The translations under genes were made by a program, and so were the position numbers. From positions 1 through 29,486 of the IMG/VR virus record IMGVR_UViG_3300048032_000044: 29,486 nucleotides of DNA; one strand, written 5' to 3'. This document shows, piece by piece, positions 6,542-12,788 of this stretch. Within the stretch, counting starts at the first letter, position 1. Each line of letters starts with the position of its first letter. The notes beneath the pieces are model-generated. The model was not told the origin of the DNA. It made no database searches and was given only the letters and a program-made list of their open reading frames with translations. This DNA comes from a virus.

Positions 6542-6969
6542 GCATTTTATTAAAAACATACTACGAAGAAATAGGTGTAATACCAAACAACACAAGACAA
6601 GTGGATCAGGTATTTGCTAGAAGTGCTATGATGGTAGCAATGAGAAAGTATATGACTTTAAAGCAGATTGGTAGGATTTTTGGTAAAGATCACAGCAGCG
6701 TATGCCACGCTAAGAAGAAACACGAAGAAAATTTTGATTGGAGCGAAATGTATAGGTTCTACTATTCTATCGCTAAACAGATCTTATTAGAATGCCCAAT
6801 AAAAAGCATACAGAACGACAATAAACTTCAGGCTCAGTTTACTAGACAGAAGATGCGTATTGTAGAATTGGAGCACGAGGTTAATAAATTAACACAAAAG
6901 TGTGAAGAATTGGTTGCCAATTACACTATATTACAAAAACAAAATAAAGAACTACGCAATGCAGATTGA
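6529..6969 (+). CDS. DnaA domain IV-like DNA-binding protein with coiled coil
   Basis: A 146-residue protein. Residues about 26-65 match the C-terminal DNA-binding domain of DnaA: RSAMMVAMRKYMTLKQIG followed by GRIFGKDHSSVCHAKKKHE, the signature helix-turn-helix where IG.xFG.(R/K)DHSTVxHA is usual. No AAA+ ATPase precedes it. The C-terminal 50 residues form a coiled coil (about 92-140). It probably binds DnaA-box-like sites, either as a phage initiator that recruits the host or as a competitor of host DnaA. It lies in the helicase operon, which fits replication control. Confidence 0.7.
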   Translation: MEDLSILLKTYYEEIGVIPNNTRQVDQVFARSAMMVAMRKYMTLKQIGRIFGKDHSSVCHAKKKHEENFDWSEMYRFYYSIAKQILLECPIKSIQNDNKLQAQFTRQKMRIVELEHEVNKLTQKCEELVANYTILQKQNKELRNAD

Positions 6970-7102
6970 GTTTAGCCCTTTATATGGATTTATGTTAGGA
7001 TGTAATTACGCTTATTATCCTGCTGAGGAAGAAATTTCTCCTATGCATTTATTGCAGATTGCGGTTGGCTTAGTTATGATCCAAATAGCATGGGAAGGAT
7101 AG
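6959..7102 (+). CDS. Small protein with C-terminal hydrophobic helix
   Basis: Start chosen at ATG 6959, which overlaps the preceding gene by 11 bases; an in-frame ATG at 6902 lies deep in that gene. The 47-residue product has aromatic FSPLYGFMLGCNYAYY then HLLQIAVGLVMIQIAWEG, a possible membrane helix. Small proteins with an LYGFMLG start sit just before the sigma factor in related flavobacterial phages, as far as I recall. Function unknown. Confidence 0.5.
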   Translation: MQIEFSPLYGFMLGCNYAYYPAEEEISPMHLLQIAVGLVMIQIAWEG

Positions 7103-7635
7103 AAAATTTTTATCGTATAAACTTTAAACGATTAACAGGATTCATTAAGCAATATACCGATGGATCTTACGAGATCGCCTCTGACATAGTTCAGATGGTA
7201 TTTTTACGGCTGTTAGAATTAGAAAGCGAAGGGAGGACCAACTTTTACGAGGAGGACTCCCTTAACTTTTTTTATGTCTATCGTAGCTGTATAAACACAG
7301 CCCTTAAATATCAAAGAGCAAAGAGAAAGATCAATAAGGTATCGCTAGAGGATTTACATTTTGACTATCATTTAGATCAGCCATATCCTGAAGAAAAAGC
7401 AGCACTTGAGAAACTCATAGGACTAATGGAAGATGAAATGAAAGATCTACATTGGTACGATGAAAAGATGGTAAGAATACATATGGAGGGAACAAGTATG
7501 AATCAGATCCATAGAGATACAGATATAGGTTTAACAAGCATAAAGAATACTATCAAAAATGGCAAAGCGAAAATCCACGAAAGGCTTAAAGAAGATTGGC
7601 AAGACTACCAAAACGGAGATTACGACAAAATCTAA
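7090..7635 (+). CDS. ECF-like RNA polymerase sigma factor
   Basis: A 181-residue protein with the two-domain layout of small sigma-70 factors. Residues about 8-45 resemble region 2 (FKRLTGFIKQYTDGSYEIASDIVQMVFLRLLE, with the usual D-x-VQ-x-xFLRL pattern), and about 120-165 resemble region 4, a helix-turn-helix with SMNQIHRDTDIGLTSIKNTI. Length is typical of ECF sigmas. It would direct host RNA polymerase to phage promoters. It overlaps the preceding gene by 13 bases and the next by 77. A DNA-binding protein derived from a sigma factor is the alternative. Confidence 0.7.
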   Translation: MGRIENFYRINFKRLTGFIKQYTDGSYEIASDIVQMVFLRLLELESEGRTNFYEEDSLNFFYVYRSCINTALKYQRAKRKINKVSLEDLHFDYHLDQPYPEEKAALEKLIGLMEDEMKDLHWYDEKMVRIHMEGTSMNQIHRDTDIGLTSIKNTIKNGKAKIHERLKEDWQDYQNGDYDKI

Positions 7636-7981
7636 GGGCTTAGGAGATACCATTGAGAAGATTACCACAGCCACAGGTATTAAGAAAGTGGTAAAGGCGG
7701 TAGTGGGTGAAGACTGCGGATGTGATGATCGTAGGAATTTACTTAACGACTTATTTCCTTACAAGAAGATAAAGCCTGAGTGCTTAGAGCCTGATGAAAT
7801 AGAATACTTGTTAAGTGGTGTTTTAAGAAAGTCCACATTAAAGTACCAAGATCGCGAGAGAATCGCAACGATACACGCTAGAGTATTTAACCATAAGTTT
7901 GATATACCCTGTACTTGCAGTCCTAAGATATGGATGCAATGGGTAAGAGAATTACAAGAACTTCTAGATGTCTCTAGATAA
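7559..7981 (+). CDS. Conserved phage protein with paired cysteines, unknown
   Basis: A 140-residue protein whose first 26 codons are read in another frame from the sigma factor gene. The N-terminus is very Lys/Thr-rich, followed by GLGDTIEKITTATGIKKVVK, an EDCGCDDRRN motif and, near the C-terminus, a second pair in IPCTCSPKIW. Two C-x-C pairs could form one metal site. No closer ATG downstream exists before the conserved GLGDTIEKIT stretch, so the long overlap seems real. Function unknown. Confidence 0.6.
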   Translation: MAKRKSTKGLKKIGKTTKTEITTKSKGLGDTIEKITTATGIKKVVKAVVGEDCGCDDRRNLLNDLFPYKKIKPECLEPDEIEYLLSGVLRKSTLKYQDRERIATIHARVFNHKFDIPCTCSPKIWMQWVRELQELLDVSR

Positions 7982-8483
7982 TTATTTAAAGAAGGGACTG
8001 CAGCAGTCAGACAATAGAGCCAAGCATTGTATTTCCATAGGAAAAGATGGAGAGGCATTGTTTAAAGAACTAACAGGTGCTATTAAATCAAATCTTGCAG
8101 ATGATAAGAAGCATATTGACTTCTATTGGGAAGGTAAGTGTATTGATGTTAAAGGTCTAAAGCCTATGCATAAATACGGATTTATTCTTTTAGAGTTTCT
8201 TAATGTATGGGGTTATCACGGATGGTGTGCTAAAGATTCCAAAGCAGACTACATAGCTTTTCAATTCCCTAATACATTCTATGTGTTTAAGAAAGATGAT
8301 CTAAGACAGAGGGTAATTGATAAGTGTGAGAAATACAGCCCTGAGGTTGTACTAAGAAAGAATAAGGTAAAGCCATCTCAAGGCTTATACAAGTGGATAG
8401 GTAGATTCGGTAAGCAAGATGTGTTTACCTATTTAAGAATAGAAGATGTACAAGACTTGCTTATACAAGAGATTAAATACTAA
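7968..8483 (+). CDS. Putative PD-(D/E)XK nuclease
   Basis: A 171-residue protein. The arrangement E29 (in GEALFKELTG), D51 (HIDFYWEGK) and D60-V-K62 (CIDVKGLK) matches the active-site order of PD-(D/E)XK nucleases such as archaeal junction resolvases and repair nucleases. A helix-strand pattern follows (ADYIAFQFPNTFYVFKKDDL), similar to the end of that core. Lying among replication and recombination genes, it likely processes DNA. Substrate and polarity cannot be told; loss of activity is possible. Confidence 0.5.
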   Translation: MSLDNYLKKGLQQSDNRAKHCISIGKDGEALFKELTGAIKSNLADDKKHIDFYWEGKCIDVKGLKPMHKYGFILLEFLNVWGYHGWCAKDSKADYIAFQFPNTFYVFKKDDLRQRVIDKCEKYSPEVVLRKNKVKPSQGLYKWIGRFGKQDVFTYLRIEDVQDLLIQEIKY

Positions 8484-8487
8484 AGAG

Positions 8488-8607
8488 ATGATATTAATAT
8501 TGTTTGGAATAGGTTTAGGCATAGCACTAAATCAAGTTAGATCTTTACAGAAGAGGGTTAATGATTTAGAGGAATTTATAGGCAGAACATTTTTTGACGA
8601 AGATTAG
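8488..8607 (+). CDS. 39-residue membrane-anchored coiled-coil ORF
   Basis: Preceded by AAAGAG directly at the ATG. Residues 1-14 (MILILFGIGLGIAL) are hydrophobic, followed by NQVRSLQKRVNDLEEFIG, a heptad-like helix. Likely a small membrane protein; function unknown. Last gene before a promoter-like gap. Confidence 0.45.
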   Translation: MILILFGIGLGIALNQVRSLQKRVNDLEEFIGRTFFDED

Positions 8608-8610
8608 TAG

Positions 8611-8661
8611 TTATTAAAAAATAATGTTTATATTTACAATGTAATCATAACAAGAGAGAAC
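8611..8661 (+). promoter_or_regulatory. Promoter-like element (copy A)
   Basis: Positions 8611-8634 match 14653-14676 at 23 of 24 bases, starting TTATTAAAAAATA. A TATATTTA box (8629-8636) fits the flavobacterial TAnnTTTG consensus except the last base, with T/A-rich TTATT 18 bases upstream. A leader ending AACAAGAGAGAAC leads to ATG 8662. Sits in a true intergenic gap. Confidence 0.6.
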
Positions 8662-8862
8662 ATGAAAGCAAACAAAATTCTTTATTTTCTAGAGAAAGAT
8701 TCAAAAGGTAAGTGGGTACAGAACCACGCATTTGCAGTTTACGCAGAAACATCAGAGATCTTACAAGATCTTATCAAAGAGCATATTACCGATAAGGGTA
8801 GAAAGTCTATGGGTGTAGCTAATTGCCGCCACGACTTTAATCATTTAACTCTAATAGGATAA
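8662..8862 (+). CDS. 66-residue protein, unknown
   Basis: First gene after promoter-like copy A. It begins MKANKILYFLEKDSKGKW, a strand-rich start, and ends with CRHDFNHLTLIG. No recognised family. An early role would fit a dedicated host-type promoter, but that is inference. Confidence 0.55.
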   Translation: MKANKILYFLEKDSKGKWVQNHAFAVYAETSEILQDLIKEHITDKGRKSMGVANCRHDFNHLTLIG

Positions 8863-8865
8863 GCT

Positions 8866-8991
8866 ATGAAAAAGATTGATTGGAATAAGGTAGCGGTAGT
8901 TGCATTCTTGCAGACTATGGTCATTCTAGGAATGATTGCTATGATAGCAGTATATGAATTAGTGGAAATCTTAACTTGTGTACAATGTTAA
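8866..8991 (+). CDS. Small single-pass membrane protein
   Basis: A 41-residue ORF three bases after the preceding gene. Residues about 9-35 (VAVVAFLQTMVILGMIAMIA and beyond) form a membrane helix, and the product ends TCVQC. The stop overlaps the next ATG (TAATG), indicating coupling to the exonuclease gene. Function unknown. Confidence 0.5.
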   Translation: MKKIDWNKVAVVAFLQTMVILGMIAMIAVYELVEILTCVQC

Positions 8992-9758
8992 TGTTAGATG
9001 GCTCAGATTATGATCAGCAATGGCTGATTGATAAAGCAAGAGGCGATGAGTTCTATTACGGAGCACTAAATAAGTTAGCGTTATCATCTTCTAGCTGTAA
9101 GATGCTATTGGATAGTCCTAAGACATTCCATAATGTTATGAAGTACGGATCTAATGATTCAAGCCCTGCTCTTTTAATGGGTAGGGTAATTCATGTCATG
9201 GTTCTAGAGCCTGAAAACTTTGATAAGATCTTTGAGGTTGTAGATGTCGCTTCTAAGAATACTAAGGCCTTTAAAGAGGCTCAGCTAGATAATCCTAAGA
9301 CTTGTATCACTAGAAAAGATCTACAAGCAGGAGAGCGTATGGCTGATGCTTTTAATCGTAACGAAGCAGCATTAAGTTACTTAGCAGATGCAGAGTGCGA
9401 AGTACCTATGGTAGATTTAGTAGGCGGCTTTCCGTTTAGAGGCAAAGCAGATATATATAGACAAGGGGAAGTAATAGATCTTAAAACAACAACCGATTTA
9501 AAAGCATTTAAATATAGTGCTGATAAATACGGCTATGATCTACAAGCATACATATACTGCAATCTATTTAAGACCTCTTACAAGGACTTTACATTTATAG
9601 CTTTAGACAAGGGCAGTTGTGATGTTGGTATTTACGACATATCAGAGGAGTTCTACAAGAGAGGAGAGGCTAAATTTAACAGAGCCATTTCTATGTACAG
9701 GGATTTCTTTGTTAGAGGAGAAGACCTAGATACCTATACAATTAGAGGAACATTGTGA
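8991..9758 (+). CDS. RecE-like PD-(D/E)XK exonuclease
   Basis: Start taken at ATG 8991, at the coupled TAATG; ATG 8985 is possible. The 255-residue product matches the RecE/exonuclease VIII-type nuclease family: LLMGRVIHVMVLEP (about 61-74, with the conserved His68), FRGKADIYR with Asp154, VIDLKTTTD with Asp163 and Lys165, and YDLQAYIY with Gln185. These are the expected active-site residues. It would resect double-stranded ends to make 3' tails for annealing. No separate RecT-type annealing protein was recognised; the SSB-like protein may help. Confidence 0.75.
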   Translation: MLDGSDYDQQWLIDKARGDEFYYGALNKLALSSSSCKMLLDSPKTFHNVMKYGSNDSSPALLMGRVIHVMVLEPENFDKIFEVVDVASKNTKAFKEAQLDNPKTCITRKDLQAGERMADAFNRNEAALSYLADAECEVPMVDLVGGFPFRGKADIYRQGEVIDLKTTTDLKAFKYSADKYGYDLQAYIYCNLFKTSYKDFTFIALDKGSCDVGIYDISEEFYKRGEAKFNRAISMYRDFFVRGEDLDTYTIRGTL

Positions 9759-10000
9759 AGAAGCATACCAAGATCTATATGAAGCACTTTAATTATGTGC
9801 TAGATGACTTTATACCTTGCGAGATCTGCGGAAGCAGAGCAGTAGACATACATCATATAGAGAACAGAGGATCAGGAGGTGCTAAAGACAAAGACAGAAT
9901 AGAGAACTTAATGGCTGTATGTAGACCTTGCCATCTAATGTATGGTGATGTACCAAGTAAGGTAGAATGGTTACAGCAAATCCACGATAGATTGTTATGA
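9755..10000 (+). CDS. HNH-type endonuclease/zinc-finger protein
   Basis: The GTG start at 9755 overlaps the exonuclease stop (GTGA); ATG 9779 would remove eight residues and keep all motifs. The 81-residue product has CEIC (Cys22, Cys25), VDIHHIENRG (His33/34), ENLMAVC and CRPCH (Cys56, Cys59, His60), the two zinc-binding pairs and His core of HNH nucleases. Lying next to the RecE-like gene it probably acts in recombination or nicking. HNH proteins that aid packaging usually sit beside terminase genes, unlike here. Confidence 0.7.
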   Translation: MKKHTKIYMKHFNYVLDDFIPCEICGSRAVDIHHIENRGSGGAKDKDRIENLMAVCRPCHLMYGDVPSKVEWLQQIHDRLL

Positions 10001-10221
10001 GAAAGATGAATCACTTAGTTCAGCAGAGATCGGGAAGTATTAATAGCACACTAACAAACCGAAAGCCTCAAGCACCATTTAGAGAACTAGATGATGTAAT
10101 GCGAGTAGGTAAATATAAGGGTAGAAAGATTCAAACGCTACCTAAGACTTATATCAAGTGGATGCTAGATAACTTTGACCTTAATAATGGTAGAAAAGAA
10201 AAACTAAGAGAATTGTTATGA
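9997..10221 (+). CDS. DUF3820-like small protein
   Basis: A 74-residue protein whose C-terminal half reads VGKYKGRKIQTLPKTYIKWM then LDNF, the pattern of the DUF3820 family (FGKYKGK...LP..YL.WL..N). These short domains are widespread near exonuclease genes and may be nuclease-associated. It begins in an ATGA overlap with the HNH gene and ends in one with the next gene. Confidence 0.6.
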   Translation: MRKMNHLVQQRSGSINSTLTNRKPQAPFRELDDVMRVGKYKGRKIQTLPKTYIKWMLDNFDLNNGRKEKLRELL

Positions 10222-10358
10222 ATAAGATGAATCAATTCCTACGCATAGCAAATGCGAGGCTAAAGAAGGTGTATCCTAACAAGATGCAGAGAAAGGCTTG
10301 GGCTGCTAATATGTGGCGCAGGTATATTGAGAGACAGAATGTAGAACACGACCTTTAA
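10218..10358 (+). CDS. 46-residue basic protein, unknown
   Basis: Starts at an ATGA overlap. The product is strongly basic with many Arg, Lys and Asn (IANARLKKVYPNKMQRKAWA, then NMWRRYIERQ) and likely helical, so it could bind nucleic acid. No family recognised. Confidence 0.45.
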   Translation: MNKMNQFLRIANARLKKVYPNKMQRKAWAANMWRRYIERQNVEHDL

Positions 10359-10370
10359 CACCAAAGAGAG

Positions 10371-10433
10371 ATGAAAGACATTGTAGACCTGTGTAACCGA
10401 GACAAAGATGAGAACGGAATTGAAAACGATTAA
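10371..10433 (+). CDS. Possible 20-residue ORF
   Basis: A very short ORF whose ATG directly follows CCAAAGAGAG, the purine leader seen before other starts. The product would be acidic (MKDIVDLCNRDKDENG...). It fills most of the gap between neighbours; translation is uncertain. Confidence 0.2.
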   Translation: MKDIVDLCNRDKDENGIEND

Positions 10434-10435
10434 CT

Positions 10436-10609
10436 ATGCATAAGTATTTTGACATTGAACTATTCGGATGGAATAGAATACAGGAGAAGTGGTGGAATAT
10501 TACAATCCTAAGAGTGGCTTCAGGTAATTGGAGTTGGCATTTGTTTATGATAGAAGAGAATCTTGATGAGTGTTTTGTGCAATGGTTTACTTTTAGAATA
10601 AATAAATAA
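10436..10609 (+). CDS. 57-residue Trp-rich protein, unknown
   Basis: Contains seven tryptophans in 57 residues (GWNRIQEKWWN, GNWSWHLF, VQWFTF) and alternating strands, suggesting a tiny beta-sheet protein. It overlaps the next ATG by one base (TAATG). No family recognised. Confidence 0.45.
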   Translation: MHKYFDIELFGWNRIQEKWWNITILRVASGNWSWHLFMIEENLDECFVQWFTFRINK

Positions 10610-10842
10610 TGAGCAAGAGCGAACAGATCCTAGTAAATAGAAACAACCTAGAAATGTTTATTAGCATTCTAACACAAGTACACCTACGAGGACAGCTATC
10701 AGCAGATGAACAAGCATTCTTAGGTAAGTTTGTAGATTTGCCTGAAGCACCCACACAACCTAATAGATCTCAACGAAGATTGAATCAGAAGATGATCAAT
10801 CAGATTATTAGAGAGAACCGCAAACGCAAAATAAACGAATAA
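10609..10842 (+). CDS. 77-residue helical protein, unknown
   Basis: Mostly helical and basic towards the C-terminus (RSQRRLNQKMINQIIRENRK). An LSADEQAFLGKFVDL segment precedes a proline-rich hinge. Possibly nucleic-acid binding; no family recognised. Last gene before the ParB-domain gene. Confidence 0.5.
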   Translation: MSKSEQILVNRNNLEMFISILTQVHLRGQLSADEQAFLGKFVDLPEAPTQPNRSQRRLNQKMINQIIRENRKRKINE

Positions 10843-10854
10843 GGTTTTATAATT

Positions 10855-11592
10855 ATGGAAAGAGTAGATATTAAACAGGTACGCAGAAATCCTGACAATC
10901 CAAGAATCATTAAGGATTATAAGTTTAACAAGTTAGTAAAGTCCATTAAGGAGTTTCCACAGATGTTAGATCTTAGACCAATTGTGGTTAATAAAGATAT
11001 GATTGTTTTAGGTGGTAATATGAGATTGAAGGCTTGTGAAGCCGCAGGTCTTAAAGAAGTGCCTGTAATTTTTGCTGATAACCTTACAGAAGAACAACAG
11101 AAAGAATTTATCATAAAAGACAACTCATCTTTTGGGGAGTGGGATTGGGATATACTTGCTAACGAATGGGATGTAGACTTAATACAAGAATGGGGATTAG
11201 ATCTTCCTGTGCTGTTTGAAGACGAAGAAGCAACAACCGAAGATGAACCATATACAAAAAAAGTTGATGCGCCTACATACACACCAAGCGATGAAGCACC
11301 TGATCTTTCAGACCTATATGATGACACAAAAGCAAAGAAATTTATATCAAAGATTAAGCAGTCGGATGTTGATCCAAACATTAAAGACTTCTTAATGAGT
11401 GCTGCTCTACGACATATGGTGTTTAACTACAATAAGATTGCAGACTTTTACGCTCACGCAGATAAAGATGTGCAAGAGTTAATGGAGGATATTGCCTTAA
11501 TTATTATAGACTTTGAAAAAGCTATTGAATTAGGGTATGTAAACATTAACGAACAGATTGCAGAACAATACCTAGATGAACATGCAGAATAA
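10855..11592 (+). CDS. ParB/sulfiredoxin-fold domain protein linked to DNA modification
   Basis: A 245-residue protein. Residues about 5-90 form a ParB N-terminal-type domain: NPDNPRIIK, a KSIKEF helix, RPIVVNKDMIVLGGNMRLKA with GGNMR at 53-57, and KEVPVIFAD. Such domains bind nucleotides and, in phages, often accompany DNA methyltransferases or base-modifying enzymes rather than plasmid partition. The linker (about 125-165) is acidic, and the C-terminal part has AALRHMVFNYNKIADFYAHA and later helices. No parA or parS-like context exists. It overlaps the glycosyltransferase gene by 17 bases, suggesting joint function. Confidence 0.65.
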   Translation: MERVDIKQVRRNPDNPRIIKDYKFNKLVKSIKEFPQMLDLRPIVVNKDMIVLGGNMRLKACEAAGLKEVPVIFADNLTEEQQKEFIIKDNSSFGEWDWDILANEWDVDLIQEWGLDLPVLFEDEEATTEDEPYTKKVDAPTYTPSDEAPDLSDLYDDTKAKKFISKIKQSDVDPNIKDFLMSAALRHMVFNYNKIADFYAHADKDVQELMEDIALIIIDFEKAIELGYVNINEQIAEQYLDEHAE

Positions 11593-12439
11593 TAACGAAG
11601 CGGTAGTATTTATATTATCTTATGGTAGATCTGAAAAGGTATACACATACAACAGCCTAAAGAAACAAGGCTACACAGGCAGAATATGCTTTATATGCTC
11701 TGACGATGATAAAGAGTTGCCAAACTACAAGAAGCTATATCAAGAAGATGTCTTTGTATTTAGCAAAGAAGCGTATAAGGATAAGTTTGACATAGGAGAT
11801 AACTTTGATGACAACAGGGTTGTTGTGTTTGCTCGTAATGCAGTATTTGATATTGCTGAGAAAAATGGTATTGAGTATTTTATAGTTTTAGATGATGATT
11901 ACACGCAGTTTAGATATACCGCAGATGAGTATGGTACATATTTAACCAAGAGCCGAAGCATAAAAGATCTAGACAAATCCTTTAAGTTACTTCTTGACTT
12001 CTATAAGAAAACAAACGCAAAGACTTTATGTATTGCTCAAGGTGGCGATTTTATAGGTGGCGAAAACTCTAGTGTATTTAAAAAGAAGCTATCAAGAAAG
12101 GCAATGAACTTCTTTGTATGCTCTACGAAACGAAGATTTGAATTTATAGGTAGAATAAATGAAGATGTAAATACTTATGTAAGATACGGCACAACAGGTG
12201 ATATATTTCTTACCATATGTGATCTAAGGTTAGAGCAGTTAGATACGCAGAGCAATTCAGGCGGTCTTACAGAGTTCTATTTAGATGGCGGAACATATGT
12301 AAAATCATTTTATACATTGCTTTTTTCTCCTTCTTGTACAAAGATTACATTAATGGGAAACAAGAACAAAAGACTACATCATCAGATTAGATGGAACAAT
12401 GCAGTTCCTAAGATTATAGATGAAAAACACAAGAAATAA
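11576..12439 (+). CDS. Glycosyltransferase, resembling TET-associated (phage DNA-modifying) type
   Basis: A 287-residue protein with a GT-A-like layout: VVFILSYGRSEKVYT strand and helix at the N-terminus, YTGRICFICSDDDKE, a conserved VVVFARNAVFDIA (about 82-94), then YFIVLDDDYTQFRY with the metal- and sugar-nucleotide-binding DDD at 106-108. The order GRS...ARN...DDD fits TET-associated glycosyltransferases, which decorate hydroxymethylated pyrimidines in phage DNA. Coupling to a ParB-domain gene supports DNA as substrate. No TET/JBP, hydroxymethylase or methyltransferase lies in the window, so the acceptor is unknown; protein or surface-sugar targets remain possible. Confidence 0.55.
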   Translation: MNMQNNNEAVVFILSYGRSEKVYTYNSLKKQGYTGRICFICSDDDKELPNYKKLYQEDVFVFSKEAYKDKFDIGDNFDDNRVVVFARNAVFDIAEKNGIEYFIVLDDDYTQFRYTADEYGTYLTKSRSIKDLDKSFKLLLDFYKKTNAKTLCIAQGGDFIGGENSSVFKKKLSRKAMNFFVCSTKRRFEFIGRINEDVNTYVRYGTTGDIFLTICDLRLEQLDTQSNSGGLTEFYLDGGTYVKSFYTLLFSPSCTKITLMGNKNKRLHHQIRWNNAVPKIIDEKHKK

Positions 12440-12440
12440 T

Positions 12441-12788
12441 ATGACAAATAGTGACATAAGTAAAAAGGCAATGTTAGAAGCCCTTGAGAAATCTCTAGGT
12501 GTGGTTACATCGGCTTGTAGAGCAGTAGACATATCAAGGGAAACTCATTACAGATGGATGCGTCAAGATGCTGATTACAAACAAGCAGTAGATGATCTAT
12601 CCAATGTTGCACTAGACTTTGCTGAATCACAATTACATCAACAGATAAAGAAGGGTGTTCCTACATCTACAATCTTCTATTTAAAGACTAAGGGCAAACG
12701 AAGAGGGTATGTAGAAAGACAAGAGATAGCCCATGAAGGGCTAAAGACCTTTGAGATAGAAGAAGTGGATGAGCAAGATCCAAGTTAA
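12441..12788 (+). CDS. terS: Terminase small subunit
   Basis: ATG 12441 chosen because it follows the glycosyltransferase stop by one base; ATG 12420 would overlap that gene. The 115-residue product has an N-terminal helix-turn-helix (MLEALEKSLGVVTSACRAVD then ISRETHYRWMRQD) that would recognise the packaging site, a helical middle, and GVPTSTIFYLKTKGKRRGYV, a segment typical of small terminase subunits in this phage group. The acidic tail may contact the large subunit. It lies directly before terL, overlapping by 20 bases. Confidence 0.8.
   Translation: MTNSDISKKAMLEALEKSLGVVTSACRAVDISRETHYRWMRQDADYKQAVDDLSNVALDFAESQLHQQIKKGVPTSTIFYLKTKGKRRGYVERQEIAHEGLKTFEIEEVDEQDPS

Noticed and set aside
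10842-10854. GGTTTTATAATT before ATG 10855, also GGGTTTTATAATT at 19646-19658 and 24688-24700, as a shared late promoter.
   Set aside because: The box lies 0-3 bases from or inside coding sequence; at 19646 and 24688 it simply encodes Gly-Phe-Ile-Ile, so a promoter reading would place the transcript start inside the gene.
10855-11592. Plasmid-type partition system from the ParB-domain protein.
   Set aside because: No ParA-type ATPase or centromere-like repeats nearby, and the C-terminal half and neighbour suit a DNA-modification role better.
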